The notes below the pieces were generated by a model. The model did no database searches. It had not been told where the DNA came from and worked only from the letters and a program-made list of their open reading frames with translations. A DNA stretch of 64,000 nt from Oxytricha trifallax (Eukaryota; Ciliophora; Spirotrichea; Sporadotrichida; Oxytrichidae). Location: contig ARYC01018371.1 in the NCBI GenBank assembly GCA_000711775.1, forward strand, positions 1-64,000. Direction: 5' to 3'. The position numbers were made by a program, and so were the translations under genes. Shown in pieces: positions 1 through 11,218 of this stretch. Position 1 is the stretch's first letter. The number at the start of each line of letters is the position of its first letter.

Positions 1-285
1 TCTTTTTATATATGTTCGCTATAGATTAAGCAGAGATGTGAAGCTCAGGAAATTGGCGATGAAACATCACAGCCCTCTAGGCCAGTGAGAAATGAGCCCA
101 GTATTTAAGAGTCTTATCATTAATAAGATATTCGATATGATGCTGTTAAATTTTTAAGGGTCTCTTAGGCTTAGAATTAAGATGCTATCTCTTTAAATTC
201 AATGCTAATAGACAGTGAGACCTCACAGTTGCTGGAGATTTATGGAGTAGCCTTGCTATAGACGTATAATTCAGAACAGGCTTGA
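1..285 (+). CDS. C-terminal end of an open frame inside the left-edge TBE-class element
   Basis: Frame 1 is open from base 1 to a TGA at 283-285 when TAA/TAG are read as glutamine. It is hydrophilic and glutamine-rich, ending ALLQTYNSEQA. In TBE-A the zinc-finger/kinase gene occupies this place (plus strand, ending about 170 bases before the right tip; here about 225), so by position it could be that gene's C-terminus. I see no residue similarity to the TBE-A C-terminus, so the assignment rests on position only. Composition is more GC-rich than the flanking DNA, which favours real coding. Confidence 0.4.
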
Positions 286-511
286 GTTATTCACTATATA
301 CATCTCATCCATATCGCAACTTAAACAATAAATCTATATACTCACTGTCATAAACAGACCCCAAACCACGCATATATTCACTTAAAATACTAATATTTAA
401 ACATTAAACCCCTACATAAACCCTATTAAAACCCTAATAAAGATGCACTAATAGTCTACTTTTATCAAATCAAAAACTCAATCAAACTAATGAAAGGGTT
501 TTGGGGTTTTG
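1..511 (+). mobile_element. Right end of a TBE-class transposon, cut by the window edge
   Basis: Bases 496-510 are GGG TTTT GGGG TTTT, followed by one base (511) and ATT at 512-514. This is the same layout as at both full TBEs of the window, where the end is G4T4G4T4, then one base, then an ATT target copy. The subterminal sequence at about 390-490 (rich in CCCTA / AACCCT) is not alignable by eye to the TBE-A or TBE-B subterminal repeat, so this is probably another TBE subfamily. The rest lies outside the window. Confidence 0.7.
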
Positions 512-1222
512 ATTAACTATTAGCTCTGAGAATTGCCTAGATATTTCACTTAAAGTCTCTAAGTTTAAAAGACATATTATCATTAGATTTTAAAATTTTT
601 TCTTAAGTTTGTTAGTTATTACTTAGGTAAGTAGATTTTTTACTTTATTATTAAAAATAATATATTTCCAATTTTTATATACTTTTATAAATTAATCAAT
701 TAAATTCTAATAAATCTATTTTAAAAAATAAAAAACACAGAATGTTAGATGATCAAAATAGAAAAAAACCTCATATATTCTCGAATTGAGAATAAAAAAA
801 TAAAAGTGCTCTCATTGAAAACCATAGAAATAATAAAAAAGCAAATAAGATTAATGGGGACTATAAAAACTAGAAAGTCTAATTTTTATAACAAAAATAA
901 TTACTAGACTTGACTGCAATTCTATCAATTAATACTAAAAAAATATATAAAAGAGTTATAATTTATTAAAGAGATTCCTTGAGCTCAGTATTCCAGGTTA
1001 TTTCTGGTCAACAACTTGATTCAGGAGAAGAACAAGTGATATTCAGATGTTTTTTTTTCGGAGTTTTCTACCTCATGACTACCACGTAACGGAATTGCCA
1101 CGTCAACTCACTTAGATGTATACATCACGACTAAGATTGATTGTTTGATTTTAGTATTAAACAGTGATATCTTAAATTTAATTGAGATTACTCATTAATC
1201 ATCAATTTGATAAAGAGAATCA
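512..1222. other. AT-rich stretch, nothing recognised
   Basis: After the ATT flank of the left-edge element the sequence is simple AT-rich germline DNA. A slightly richer patch at 1020-1130 has no frame I can support. Confidence 0.5.
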
Positions 1223-2240
1223 TGAGACCTCCGCCTTACTATTGATCTTGCAACTATACCAACTACTCAGACTAATAAAAAAATTCATAACAAATTTAAA
1301 TCACATTAAAGAGTAGAAAAAATTCTAAACAGTGAGAAAGACCTCAGAGCATCTCCAAACCCTCCAAACTTAGTACTAAAATCAACAAACTTAGACATTT
1401 TTGATAAATATTTTATACCAGAAAAGATTCATGCAGAGTAATAAGTTCTAAAATCTACTCAAAAAGAGTGGGAAAATAATACATTAATAAAATTAGAGAA
1501 AAATTGTATAATTAAAAACTGAATAGTCGAGTTATATTTTTCCTCAAAATTAAAAATATATAAGAAAATTATTTATGATTATGATCAAGATGACTTTTAC
1601 TGGAGTAATAAAAAATGGAGAATACAGCGTTGATTCTTATGATGATTCATCTAGTGTGGAGACTAGAATTAAGGTATTATAAAAAAAATTCTTGACGCAT
1701 TAATTACTCCAAAACCTGGGTATTGGAATTTAATTATCAAAGAATATGACCCAACACCTATTAAATAAGAAATTCAGTCATATAATCCAACTTAAATTAA
1801 AAAATAATTACATTAAAGTTTGGTTTCATAAGACATCCCTGAGTAAACAATGAACACACAGACTAAAGCAGAACTCCAAGATAGAATTTATACATGAGAA
1901 TTAAATGTATCAGTGTGGATAAAAGCTATTAACTCATATCTTTAAATCTTTTCCAAGCATTTGAATACTTTGCTGATTCAATAGAATATATGGGAAAGCT
2001 TATTTGGAGTCCTCAGAACATTATTAACAAAGAAAAATACTCAAATCTTGTGAGTCTATTTAAATAGAGAGCCCTAATTATAGTAAAAAATTTGTGTGCT
2101 AATGAATTAAGTTGTGTGATAGTCAACGCAACAAAAAATAATGCGCAAAAACATAATTCAATTAATTTTAAATGCCTCAAAAAGAAATCCCAATTTATAA
2201 AGAGCGACTTAATACAACTTATTACCTCAAAAATAAAAAG
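1223..2240 (+). pseudogene. Possible decayed coding tract, unknown product
   Basis: Three consecutive plus-strand frames, each about 100 codons with TGA as the only stop, cover this tract: one to a TGA near 1521, one beginning with ATG at 1590 (MTFTGVIKNGEYSVDS) that slips frame at the A8 run 1681-1688, and one containing WSPQNIINKEKYSNLVSLF up to about 2240. Hydrophilic composition and clustered glutamine codons are suggestive. Frames of this length occur often by chance under this code, and no family is recognised. Confidence 0.25.
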
Positions 2241-3470
2241 GTGATGTCGCCAAGTAAAAGATCAACAACACTATTAAGATTTAAAACTTTAATAACTAAT
2301 TCATATTTATAGAGATATACGACTATATAATCATTGACATAATGGGAAGTGAAGGTAAAAAAGGAAGAAGAAACAACAAGCATATAAAAAAAGGAAACTA
2401 CTAAAAAGAAGAAGAAGAATACTCAGAACACACTTAAAGGATAGAAATTTCTTTTATAAAAAGTTTATCCATTATTTAGTGATTAACCCTTATCTTATCT
2501 GGGTGCCCTTGAGCCCCAAATGTGGATTAATTACTATAACAATTATTATTAAAAATATACCAACTTATGAACTTTAACATTCAGAATAGATATATAAATA
2601 AATTATGCATGAAGGACTACTGATCTTTAGTTTAAGAATTTTATTGAATACTTCATTTTTTAACGAAAAATTCCAAATTATAGTTATCTAAACTGTTTAC
2701 ACGACTATTACTAATGCCTTTTTCAGCGAAGTTAACCTTGAACACGTGTTCAATTTAAGGGATTGGCACGTTAGATAAGTACTAAATACTGCATTCACCG
2801 CTACAGATAGTATTAAAAAGCTAATAATTCAACCAATAATAAATTAAGTCAATATTAATCTTTTATTTTTTATCAAATCAATTACTTAATCGTATGTAAT
2901 TAAACTTTATTAATCAGATAATAATTCCATTACCCTTCTTAAGCATAAAAAGACCCAAAGACGAGATTTAGAATTGGAAGAAAAGCTCAAGGTTTAGAAG
3001 AAAACTAAAAATTCAAAATTATAACTTAAAGTGGGTTATATCAATATTATTTAAAAATTAATTAATAAAGTAACAGCCTAAACCAATGACACACTTACTA
3101 TGAATAAAAGATTGATAATCAATTAAAGATATATTGAAGCTATAAATATTAAAGGCTTAATCACTGAAAAAACATTAGAACAATACTGAAATAAAATGCT
3201 ACAACTCCCTTACCATTTAATAATACGTGAATTTTGATTTTGAATAAAGATAAGATTAGCAAAATTTCTACAAAATACATACTATTAATCCCTCTCATGT
3301 TTGAGCGGACTTGTACATTTTTTACTTTTTCTAAATAAGAAATATGAAAATCTTGAAACCTAACCAGTAGGCAAATCATGATATATTTATGAAAAATTTA
3401 AATTATAAAGAATGAAATTATTATCTATACTATTACTTTTTAATATAATTGAAAATATGGAGATTATTTA
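2241..3470. other. AT-rich stretch, no gene supported
   Basis: A purine-rich patch at 2340-2420 could encode lysine/glutamate-rich peptide but has no other support. The minus-strand frame at 3161-3379 has the composition of chance AT-rich DNA and I do not call it. Confidence 0.4.
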
Positions 3471-3590
3471 AAGCTTTATTATTCTTCTAGAAACATTCAT
3501 AGAAGTCTCCATCAGCATGTATAAACTCCCCTAGCCTTTGCCTCACTGTTATCTTTTGAGGTCTCTATCTTTAATTATCGCCCGACACAT
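3471..3590 (-). pseudogene. MORN-like coding fragment
   Basis: On the minus strand one frame reads EFIHADGDFYECF, matching the MORN-like segment LIHADGDVYEGVW at 17870-17910, and is preceded in both places by a basic/glutamine-rich stretch (VRQRLG here, RLEVERTRLQQR there). MORN repeats are short YxG...G modules. The piece is more GC-rich than its surroundings. It may be an MDS, a paralogous MDS copy or a relic; nothing on either side extends it convincingly. Confidence 0.4.
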
Positions 3591-3599
3591 AATATTGCA

Positions 3600-6185
3600 A
3601 GAAGAGTATTAAAAAAACTATAGATAAAAAAAATTGTAACATATAAGAAATTTATGAATATACAATGCTCCGACTTCATCTTAAAAAGTTTTCATTTTAA
3701 CTTTCAATTTATAATTTAAATTTATCAATTTTTTTTAATTGTTCATAAATTCTTTTAATTAAGAAATTATACTCCTTAGCAGTGTAGATTTTCCCAGCCA
3801 AGAGTTGGCTTTATAAACGATGACCCTGAAACTTATAAGCTATGACTTTAGCTTTTGTCAGATTGGGAAGAGGAGCATGGACAAATAACATACTTACTAA
3901 ATAAACTCACAGCGAAGACGAAAAAACAGATTAAAAGGTTAGTGATTAATCTCGGATCTGAATCGTCAAACCAACTATTAAGCAAATGAATCAGCAATAA
4001 AAATAATATGCCCCCCCCCAAACAAAACTGAAAAGGGCTTGAAATTTATATTTATATATATACAAGATGGGGGGTCTCATGAGATCTAAAAGTTTTTTTT
4101 TAATTATTTATTATTATAAATATTTATCTTAATATAAAAATTAGTATTGCATAATAGCAATAGGTTATTAAAAATAATTAATTTTAAGTAACCAATCTCT
4201 TACTTGCGAAAAAGAAGAGACTTGTTTAAGGTGAGTTTGATCCACATAAACCAGAACCAATAATTGAGATTAAATCATTCAAATTACAAGAAAAGTATGA
4301 TCTTATAATTTATGTATCAAACTAAAACAAACAAATATATATATAATAAACTCGACTTGTCTAATAGTTTATTATAGTAAAGAGAAGATGAATCTATTAT
4401 TTATAATGTCTAAAAGTCTTTACCTCGTTAGGCAGATATAAATTTGATAAAAACTGCCAAATTGAATAGAATAAAAGATTGATAGTTTCAGATTAAAGCA
4501 ATCTTAAATTATGATTAATGAGTAGACTTCAATGAATTCATAATAAATAATATAATTAATGATTAAAATTATTATAAACGCAGGTAAATAATTTAAGAAT
4601 CAAACCTTCGAAAAAAAGGAATAAATATAAAAATATAGCTTTATTAATATATTATAATATGATAAACGTTTGATAATTCATACTTTTAATAAATAAAGTA
4701 TTTTTTATATTAAATGTAATATTCTAAGTTTAATAAAGTTAAAAGATACATTTGAACAGGAAATTTTCATCGAGAATATGTAAGGATCTTCTCAATAATT
4801 TCCCTGAGTTAAACACATATCTGTAAAAAGCCCAAATAGCATCTGGCCAAATGAGTTATTCTCTGATTTACAGTGAAAATTAAACTAATTGCGATGCACG
4901 GAGAGATTTGAAATCGAATCAGGTAGGAATAAGCAGGAAAGATAATTCAATATAAAGAGAAGCATAAAGAAACTAGAATTACTTAAGGTTGATAAAGAAC
5001 TCTAGTCAATTGGAAAAAGCTACTAAAGGAGCCAAGAAGCACAATTAATTAGCAATGAAAGTTTATTTAGAAAAAGATTTGATTGATATGAATATTTAAA
5101 TTCAACAGTATTAAAAGAAATTAAAGCCCATAACTTAGTGGCAGATAAAATATTTAAGTAATATATTCTGAAATTAAATCAGACGACTAAATAATTATTA
5201 TACATTACAATTATAGTGAGTTTAAAGTGTGAATGCATGATAGTATTTGATTCTTTATAATCAAATTCAACATCTTCTCAGGCCTTTTAATAAACAGTAA
5301 TTGTCACAGCCATCTTTATTATCATCATCCAGATAAGGAATAAATTCATTATTAATTAATATCCCTTTACAACTATATTTAATATTGAAGCTACCTTTAG
5401 TTAAGTAAAAATAATCTATCTAATTAATTAGGTAAATAAAATAATAATGGATAAATATGCCTTAATTATACTTAATTTTTCGCAAATAAGCAATGCTATT
5501 AGCATATTTTACAGAGGGAAAGTTTGTCACAATTCGATGTAATAATTATGATATCCATTTTTAATTAATTATAGTTAATATTATATAAATTAAATTACTC
5601 ATTAAATCTTAGCATTTTGCTATGCATAACTTGCATGCCACTTACTTAAAATAATTTATGGCTCTTAATTCGCAAGTGCTTTTGACTCTATGTTTTGCAT
5701 CAAATTGATTTGAAAATATAGATATTTTCATATACGCAAACTACTATATGACTAAATAAAATAAAATAAGCAAAAGGGTGACAAGCTTTTGCAATATTTT
5801 AACAAAATATAAGCTCGTCAATAACTATTCCTAATGAGCATTAGTTTGGAAAATCATTGACTCTAAACATAACTGATAAGTTTATCCACATCATCCGTCA
5901 GAGCTTTTTCACTCTAAAATAAATCAACAAGGCCAATAATTTTTAACTGCCATAAAAAAATTCTTATTCTTCCTCAAAGACTCACTTGATGAGTAACTAC
6001 TCAAGATAGTTATTAGGTTTTTAAGTGTCATCGTTGAACTAAGTCTTGATTTTTACAGACAAAGATGACTTCACTGAAAGAGTAGTGTCATGTAACTGCA
6101 TTAAGTAAAACCTATTTAAAGAAGTAAATGATATAAAAAAATAGTTATTTGAATATTTAATGAATTATTAATATGTTTTATTTAA
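3600..6185. other. AT-rich stretch with few landmarks
   Basis: Bases 4012-4021 are a run of ten C, unusual in this composition and like the G/C runs at the tips of the elements at 26092-27194 and 30727-31168, but no partner repeat was found. A plus-strand frame at about 4873-5093 is hydrophilic (ELLKVDKELQSIGKSYQRSQ) and might be a coding relic. Nothing else is supported. Confidence 0.4.
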
Positions 6186-6410
6186 TAGTATTTAAGGAGT
6201 GTTGTCATTGTAATACCTAATTGTGGTGGCATGAATGAGCCAGATGCCTCAACTGGCTTCCTCAACCTACGTGGAAGGTTTACTGACAATGTAGAAAGTA
6301 AAAGGATGAAGTAAAAATCTAACTAAACTATCTGGTTGGCTTAAGCCCCACTATTAATTCCGTAAAGCTTTAAAACTAATAATTATCAAATTTCAAAGAA
6401 TCTAGGTTAG
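6186..6410 (+). pseudogene. Fragment of an unknown germline protein family, copy 2
   Basis: A plus-strand frame contains MSQMPQLASSTYVEG and, after interruption, NLTKLSGWLKP. The same frame order occurs on the minus strand of 12370-12620 (MSQMPELTSLTYREG ... NLIKLFGWNKP). The two copies agree at protein level in one frame while differing at many bases, so this was a coding family and not a non-coding repeat. Only the C-terminal part is recognisable here. It lies directly beside the kinase end of fossil F1; whether it belonged to that element or to an adjacent insert is unclear. Confidence 0.5.
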
Positions 6411-6489
6411 TTGTATAAATTAATTAATTATCAATTTTATTAAATTTAAGTAGCTAAAAAAATAGATATCATCAATTGAACTTATAAAT

Positions 6490-8172
6490 TCAAAGTTATC
6501 CCCTATATTTCTAAGTTACTATCTTCTAAGATAGCTTAAAAACCTACCTGAGTTTTAGTATTTCTTGTAGTCTATTTAAACGATTTTCCCAGTGTGATTT
6601 CAGTAACTATAATGACAAGAGAGAAAAGGTCTTGTCTAATGTCTGACATTTCCAATTCTTGAGATCGTTAGGGTGTTGATACAGTGTCAGAGGCATTTGA
6701 CTTATTTAAGATTTGAAGTCTATTATTGAGGCATGAGCAAAGTTAGTTAGGATAATTTAGGGATTCTCTTGTGACTTAATTTTTATGTTTTGTGGGGAGA
6801 GGTACCTATGGGTTATTCCCAGTGAATGAAGCCCTTTAATAGCTTCAACTAATGAATCTATTAGCTACCTCTTCGATTTTATATTGTCTAGCCGAATCAT
6901 GAGCGATAAGTTGGTATCACTCTCTCTTGTTTTAACATAAACATTAGTATCATCAAAGCATACTCCAATAATGCAATCAAGATAATCAGCTTAATTTCCT
7001 TGAAATAGACTCATTAATTTGAATTCATTCAAGAGTCTTGTCACTTTATTTAAGTCTTCATTCAAATCTTTTTTCAGATAAATACGCAAGTCTCCATCTA
7101 GCTGATTAAACTCATTTTAATCATAAAAAAGTACTCCCATTTATGAGGAAATTTCAAAAACCGATTTTAGTTCCCATTTTACCATTTAACAAAAGTCAGT
7201 AAAAGGGTTTAATAAGTCCTTCTTATTCAATGCTTTAGTTTATTTTAATTTTTTCTGGCTTTATTATTCCAGTATTACGACAGTTTATTCTAGATTAAAT
7301 TTGAAATTTTCATATGAGTTCATCATTATATTTGCTTATTATGAATTTGAAATTTATGAAACTTGACTGGGAAGATCTACATAGTTGCTTGACAAATATT
7401 TTGCATTGATGCATTCAATCTACTTAATTGTCTAAAAGATTTTAATATATTAATATTTAGTACAATGTTAAAGTATTGTGCCAAAGTTAATTCTTCAGAA
7501 CTGTGAGAACCTAAATGAACGAGCAAGCAATCTTTATCAACAAAATGTTAAGCACTCAATTCTTTTTGCTGGCACACCGCACATTCATATTTTCCTTGTC
7601 GCTTAAGTTATGAGAATGAACCTTAGTTTCTAGAGTGAACAATTTTATGTCTTTTTAATTCTACTGGAGTGTACACTTATTTGCAAATCCCACATTTTGT
7701 GAATTTTTGAGGTTTTTTGTTTTGTGTTTCTACTAAATATTGTAGAAATACACTTGAATTTGGAAAATTAATTATAATTAAATTAATATAAATCAAAATC
7801 GTGGCAGTTAAAGTTGGCCAATTTAAACGATCTAGGGCTCATTCGATAGAGAATTCAAAATTAGCTGGACTTTATTATTGGCGGTACTATTTTATCGCAT
7901 CCAGGGAGCGAGATAAATCGACTTTAATTAAATCATCTAAATCAATTAAATTATACCCTCACATTAAAGTCGAGTTATATCGCTCCCTGAATGCGAAAAA
8001 ATAGTACCGCCAATAATAAAGTCCAGCTAATTTTGAATTCTCTATCGAATGAGCCCTAGATCGTTTAAATTGGCCAACTTTAACTGCCAAGATTTTAAAT
8101 CATAATAAATTTAATTATAATTAATTTAACAAATTCAAATGTATTTCAACAATATTTCTTTTATTGATCCAT
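6490..8172 (-). pseudogene. Zinc-finger/kinase gene of diverged TBE-like fossil F1, split by a MITE
   Basis: The gene reads right to left. An ATG at 8170-8172 starts MDQQKK; the MITE then interrupts, and the frame resumes at 7737 with two C2H2-like fingers (CGICKQVYTPVELKRHKIVH and YECAVCQQKEL...H) to a TGA at 7323-7325. In another frame 7140-6490 is one open 216-codon stretch with kinase-like features: IKGLHSLGITHRYLSPQNI aligns with the TBE catalytic loop IKELHKLGFVHRDLKPENI. The catalytic Asp of HRD is Tyr here and DFN is NF, so it would not be a working kinase. Finger-then-kinase order equals the TBE 57-kDa-class protein. At least one frame break lies between 7323 and 7140. Confidence 0.8.
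7740..8152. mobile_element. Palindromic MITE, copy 1 (413 bp)
   Basis: Tips are TTGTAGAAATACACTTGAAT on the left and its near complement on the right, with TA on both sides (7738-7739, 8153-8154). Almost the whole element is one imperfect palindrome: 7801-7920 pairs with about 7970-8090 around a loop of roughly 50 bases. The only open frame inside (7801-8004) is one arm of the palindrome and is not a gene. Three more copies lie at 10802, 44561 and 60613. It is inserted just after the start codon of the F1 zinc-finger/kinase gene. Confidence 0.9.
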
Positions 8173-8868
8173 GTTTCCAAATATTCCTTGTAGAGTTAAT
8201 GCTTTTCAAGTTACAACTTTGTTTCCTTACAATAAATATTTATGTATAAAAATATTACCTATAAATTTTGTTTTAGACTCTTCTGAATCTTAAGACTAGC
8301 TTGAATTTGAATAGACTGATGACAATGAAGATGATTCCATATTTAAATTTTGAGAAATTTATTAATTAAAAGCTTATATTAAATAGGTTAAATTATGTTA
8401 ACTAAAATAATCTTAAAATTGTGGTCAAACAAAATATTACTAAACCCATAAATCCCTTGGTACATAAAGTTTATGTCCTCTATTTGTCCCCAGGGGACAT
8501 GCGCTATTTCAATGGAGGGGTTCTTGGGTTTTAACTTTTGAAAATTCTTAACTTCAAATAAAATCACAATCAATCATACTTTGATAAAGTAATATCATTT
8601 GTTTGGAAATATAGGATTTGAACAATAAAAATGTGTAATAGCACTCATACATAAACTTTTGTTGACAATTTTTTATGTTCCTAAAAGTTATTGCGTTAAA
8701 TTACTTCAGACAAAGTAAAATCTATAAAGTAAAGTATAACCAATCAAATTTGATTAATATATAGTATAAGCGAATTAAATTAAAGGACTTAAACTTTTCA
8801 TTCTTACTAAAATATTTAAGTCTTAAGTATTTTTAATTAAATTCATATTAAATAGACTTACAAGGCTA
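8173..8868. promoter_or_regulatory. Intergenic space between divergent genes of fossil F1
   Basis: About 700 bases separate the zinc-finger/kinase start (minus) from the 22-kDa-like start (plus), so any promoters of the two divergently read genes should have been here. A perfect 15-base palindrome ACATAAAGTTTATGT lies at 8462-8476 and recurs at 9789-9803 within the same fossil. I see no other motif; regulatory function is inference. Confidence 0.25.
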
Positions 8869-9409
8869 ATGGAAAGTAACAGGAATTTCGTGAACATAAA
8901 TATTAAGCAGCTGGAGGGACATCTGAATACAAAACAAGACTGGTGGTACCTCTTCAAATATTCATGTAATTTTCCAAACTTAATTACTTAAGTGGGATAT
9001 CACATGCCTAGTTTTTAAAAGACTACTATGAGGTTCATTAAAGATGTATTGAGCTGCAAGAAAGAGCTCATAAATCTGCAGACATAATTTATGTCAATGT
9101 TCCTAACTTCCCAGAGCTTTCTGTAGCAAATATTTATGACCTAATTAAAAATGATGAAATTGTAAACAAATACTTAGGAATTTACGAAACATAAAAGAGT
9201 TACCTGATAAGCACTTCTTTTTTGGGAATACTAGGTACACTTAAAAATGAGTTCATTACGAATCAGCAGAATCTTAGATACACAGCGAAGCTGATGAAGA
9301 ATAGAAAGAAACAATACTAATTAATGAAGAACTGCTCAAGGAAATTCAATCAATTTCCAGATACTCTAGTAAGTTATAGATACATAAATTTGTGTATATT
9401 TAATTTTAG
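8869..9409 (+). pseudogene. 22-kDa-like gene of diverged TBE-like fossil F1
   Basis: ATG at 8869-8871. The product starts MES as in the TBE 22-kDa protein and aligns along its length: TMRFIKDVLSCKKELINLQT against TKISFLRAILCEEKKALKT, VPNFPELSVANIYD against IPNYPEILVTKLYD, GILGTLKNEF against GILATIKGDY, and NEELLKEIQSISRYSSK against SESWLSELQKHPYISSK. At least two frame slips separate these blocks, so it is broken. A GT...AG segment at 9369-9409 (41 bases) could be an intron, followed by a lysine/arginine-rich tail. Function of this TBE protein family is not established. Confidence 0.8.
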
Positions 9410-9794
9410 AAAGAAGGGAAAAGCCTTATCGATGCTTTAGATCAGTTCTAAAGGGAGAAAACAGAAAAAAAAACGGAAAAAAATTGAGATTGTTTCAGAA
9501 ATAGAGAGGCCTATGTAAATACAGCAACATAATTAAAATTTTATGCACATAAACAATGACTCATAAATTATAGCCCAACAGGCAAAAGAATGCAATTTAG
9601 GATGTGACATAAATAAATTTTAATAACATAAAGTTTAAGTCAATTAATTATTTATGTCTTATTTAATAAAGCACGCATCATATCTAAGAACCTTCTTTCA
9701 TTATTTTTGCAATATTTTGTTAGAATTTATGTATAAATTTATCCACAAAGAAATAGTTTGTTTTATTATTCACCTTATAATCATGTTGACATAA

Positions 9795-10520
9795 AGTTTA
9801 TGTATAATGTTTCTTTACTCTCGAAAAAACCATATCTATGCAATTATTCTTAGATGACCAAGGGCTATTAAAAACCAACCTCCCTCCATATTTTTAAACC
9901 TGGTCTCATAAAAACTTCTAATGATAAGCTCATAAGTTATCTAAGAATATTGTTAATTACTTTCCTTCATACCTATCTCAAATTTTATCAATCAGAAGTT
10001 AAAGATCTGGGTGGTAAATTGGCTTCTATTTTATTATAAACTGCTCTAATCCAAACTTTCCACTTATAATACTTATAACGACAGCAGCTGTTAACGTATC
10101 AACACAAAGTCCCTCTTTATTAATACTTGGTTTTCACATTTCTTGACCAAGATTCAACTCTTACACTATGAGCTTTAAAAAATAGTTTCATCGAGATAGA
10201 CGATGTTTTCTTCCTTTTCTGACATTTTTATTAATTAAGGGTATGTCTATTACTAAATATTTAAAATGCTTTACTTCTTTTTTTCAGTTATGAAATAGTC
10301 TGACCTAGTGCTTTTGAAACTTATTCCATGAGCCTTATATATTCTGTAAAGCTGTTATTTAGTTACTTTCTTTTCCGGAAAAATCCTATGAAATAGCAGA
10401 GCTCTATTAGAACGATAAATGCTTTTAAGCTTATAAAGTATTTCTTGAGACCAAGTATTCCAAATAAAAATGATCCACTTTAGATTGTTCTATGTATTGT
10501 TACTTTTAATTGTCATTTGA
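9795..10520 (-). pseudogene. DDE transposase of diverged TBE-like fossil F1
   Basis: Minus-strand blocks follow the TBE transposase in order: LLFHRIFPEKKVTKQQLYRI and GISFKS (N-terminal helix-turn-helix part; TBE has MFHRQFPEL...GISYKG), IVYLDETIF (first catalytic Asp), LTAAVVISIISGKFGLEQF (TBE MAILGGISDDTGLETY), FLDNL (second Asp), then VFNSPWSSKNNCIDMVFSR where the third acidic residue is Asp in place of Glu. The family is IS630/Tc1-mariner type. Several frame breaks are present. Its place right of the 22-kDa-like gene and its strand match TBE-B. Confidence 0.8.
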
Positions 10521-10801
10521 GGTTTTTATTAGTTTTATTATTCTGTTGATTAATCTTTCCTTAAATCTTGTAACTTTCCTTATCTCTTTAATTTTCATAA
10601 ACAACTTAGAATCCTTGCTATACTAATTTGGTCCAAATCTCAAAAGTCTTATAAGCTTAATATTGTCTTCAGAAAAATACTTTTTGTACTTCATTATTTA
10701 TATTTTATTCAATTAATTAATTTATACAACCAACCTAAATTCTTTGATATTTGATAAAATGTATTAATAAACACATATAAATTGGATTAGAAATCTTAAT
10801 A

Positions 10802-11216
10802 TTGTAGGAATACATTTGATTTGGGAAAATTATTAATAAATTAATTAATTATATTTTAAATTCGTGGCAGTTAACTTTCATAAAACCTAGGCAATATGGT
10901 ACTTGTTCGTTAGAGAATTCAAAATCAGCTGGACTTTACTATTGGCGTACTCCTTTATCGCATCCCTGAAGCGAGATAACTTGACTTTAATTTATGGTGA
11001 TTTGTTTAGTTGATTTTGTTGCCAAATTAAAATCGATTTATCTCGCTTCAGGGATGCGATAAAGGAGTACAGCCAGTAGTAAAGTCTATCAGATGATGAA
11101 ATCTCTATCGAACAAGTACCATATTGCCCAGGTTTCCAGAAAGTTAACTGCCAATAATTTTAATTATTGATTTATTAATTATAATTTATTTTCCCAAATC
11201 AAATGTATTCCTCCAA
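10802..11216. mobile_element. Palindromic MITE, copy 2 (415 bp)
   Basis: Left tip TTGTAGGAATACATTTGATT, right tip its near complement, flanked by TA at 10800-10801 and 11217-11218. The interior is again a full-length imperfect palindrome (10920-11030 against 11040-11150). It lies about 280 bases upstream of the F1 transposase fossil, so it inserted into or at the edge of that element. Confidence 0.9.
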
Positions 11217-11218
11217 TA

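Noticed and set aside
7801-8004. 67-codon open frame on the plus strand
   Set aside because: It lies wholly within one arm and loop of MITE copy 1; openness follows from the palindrome and no other copy keeps it.
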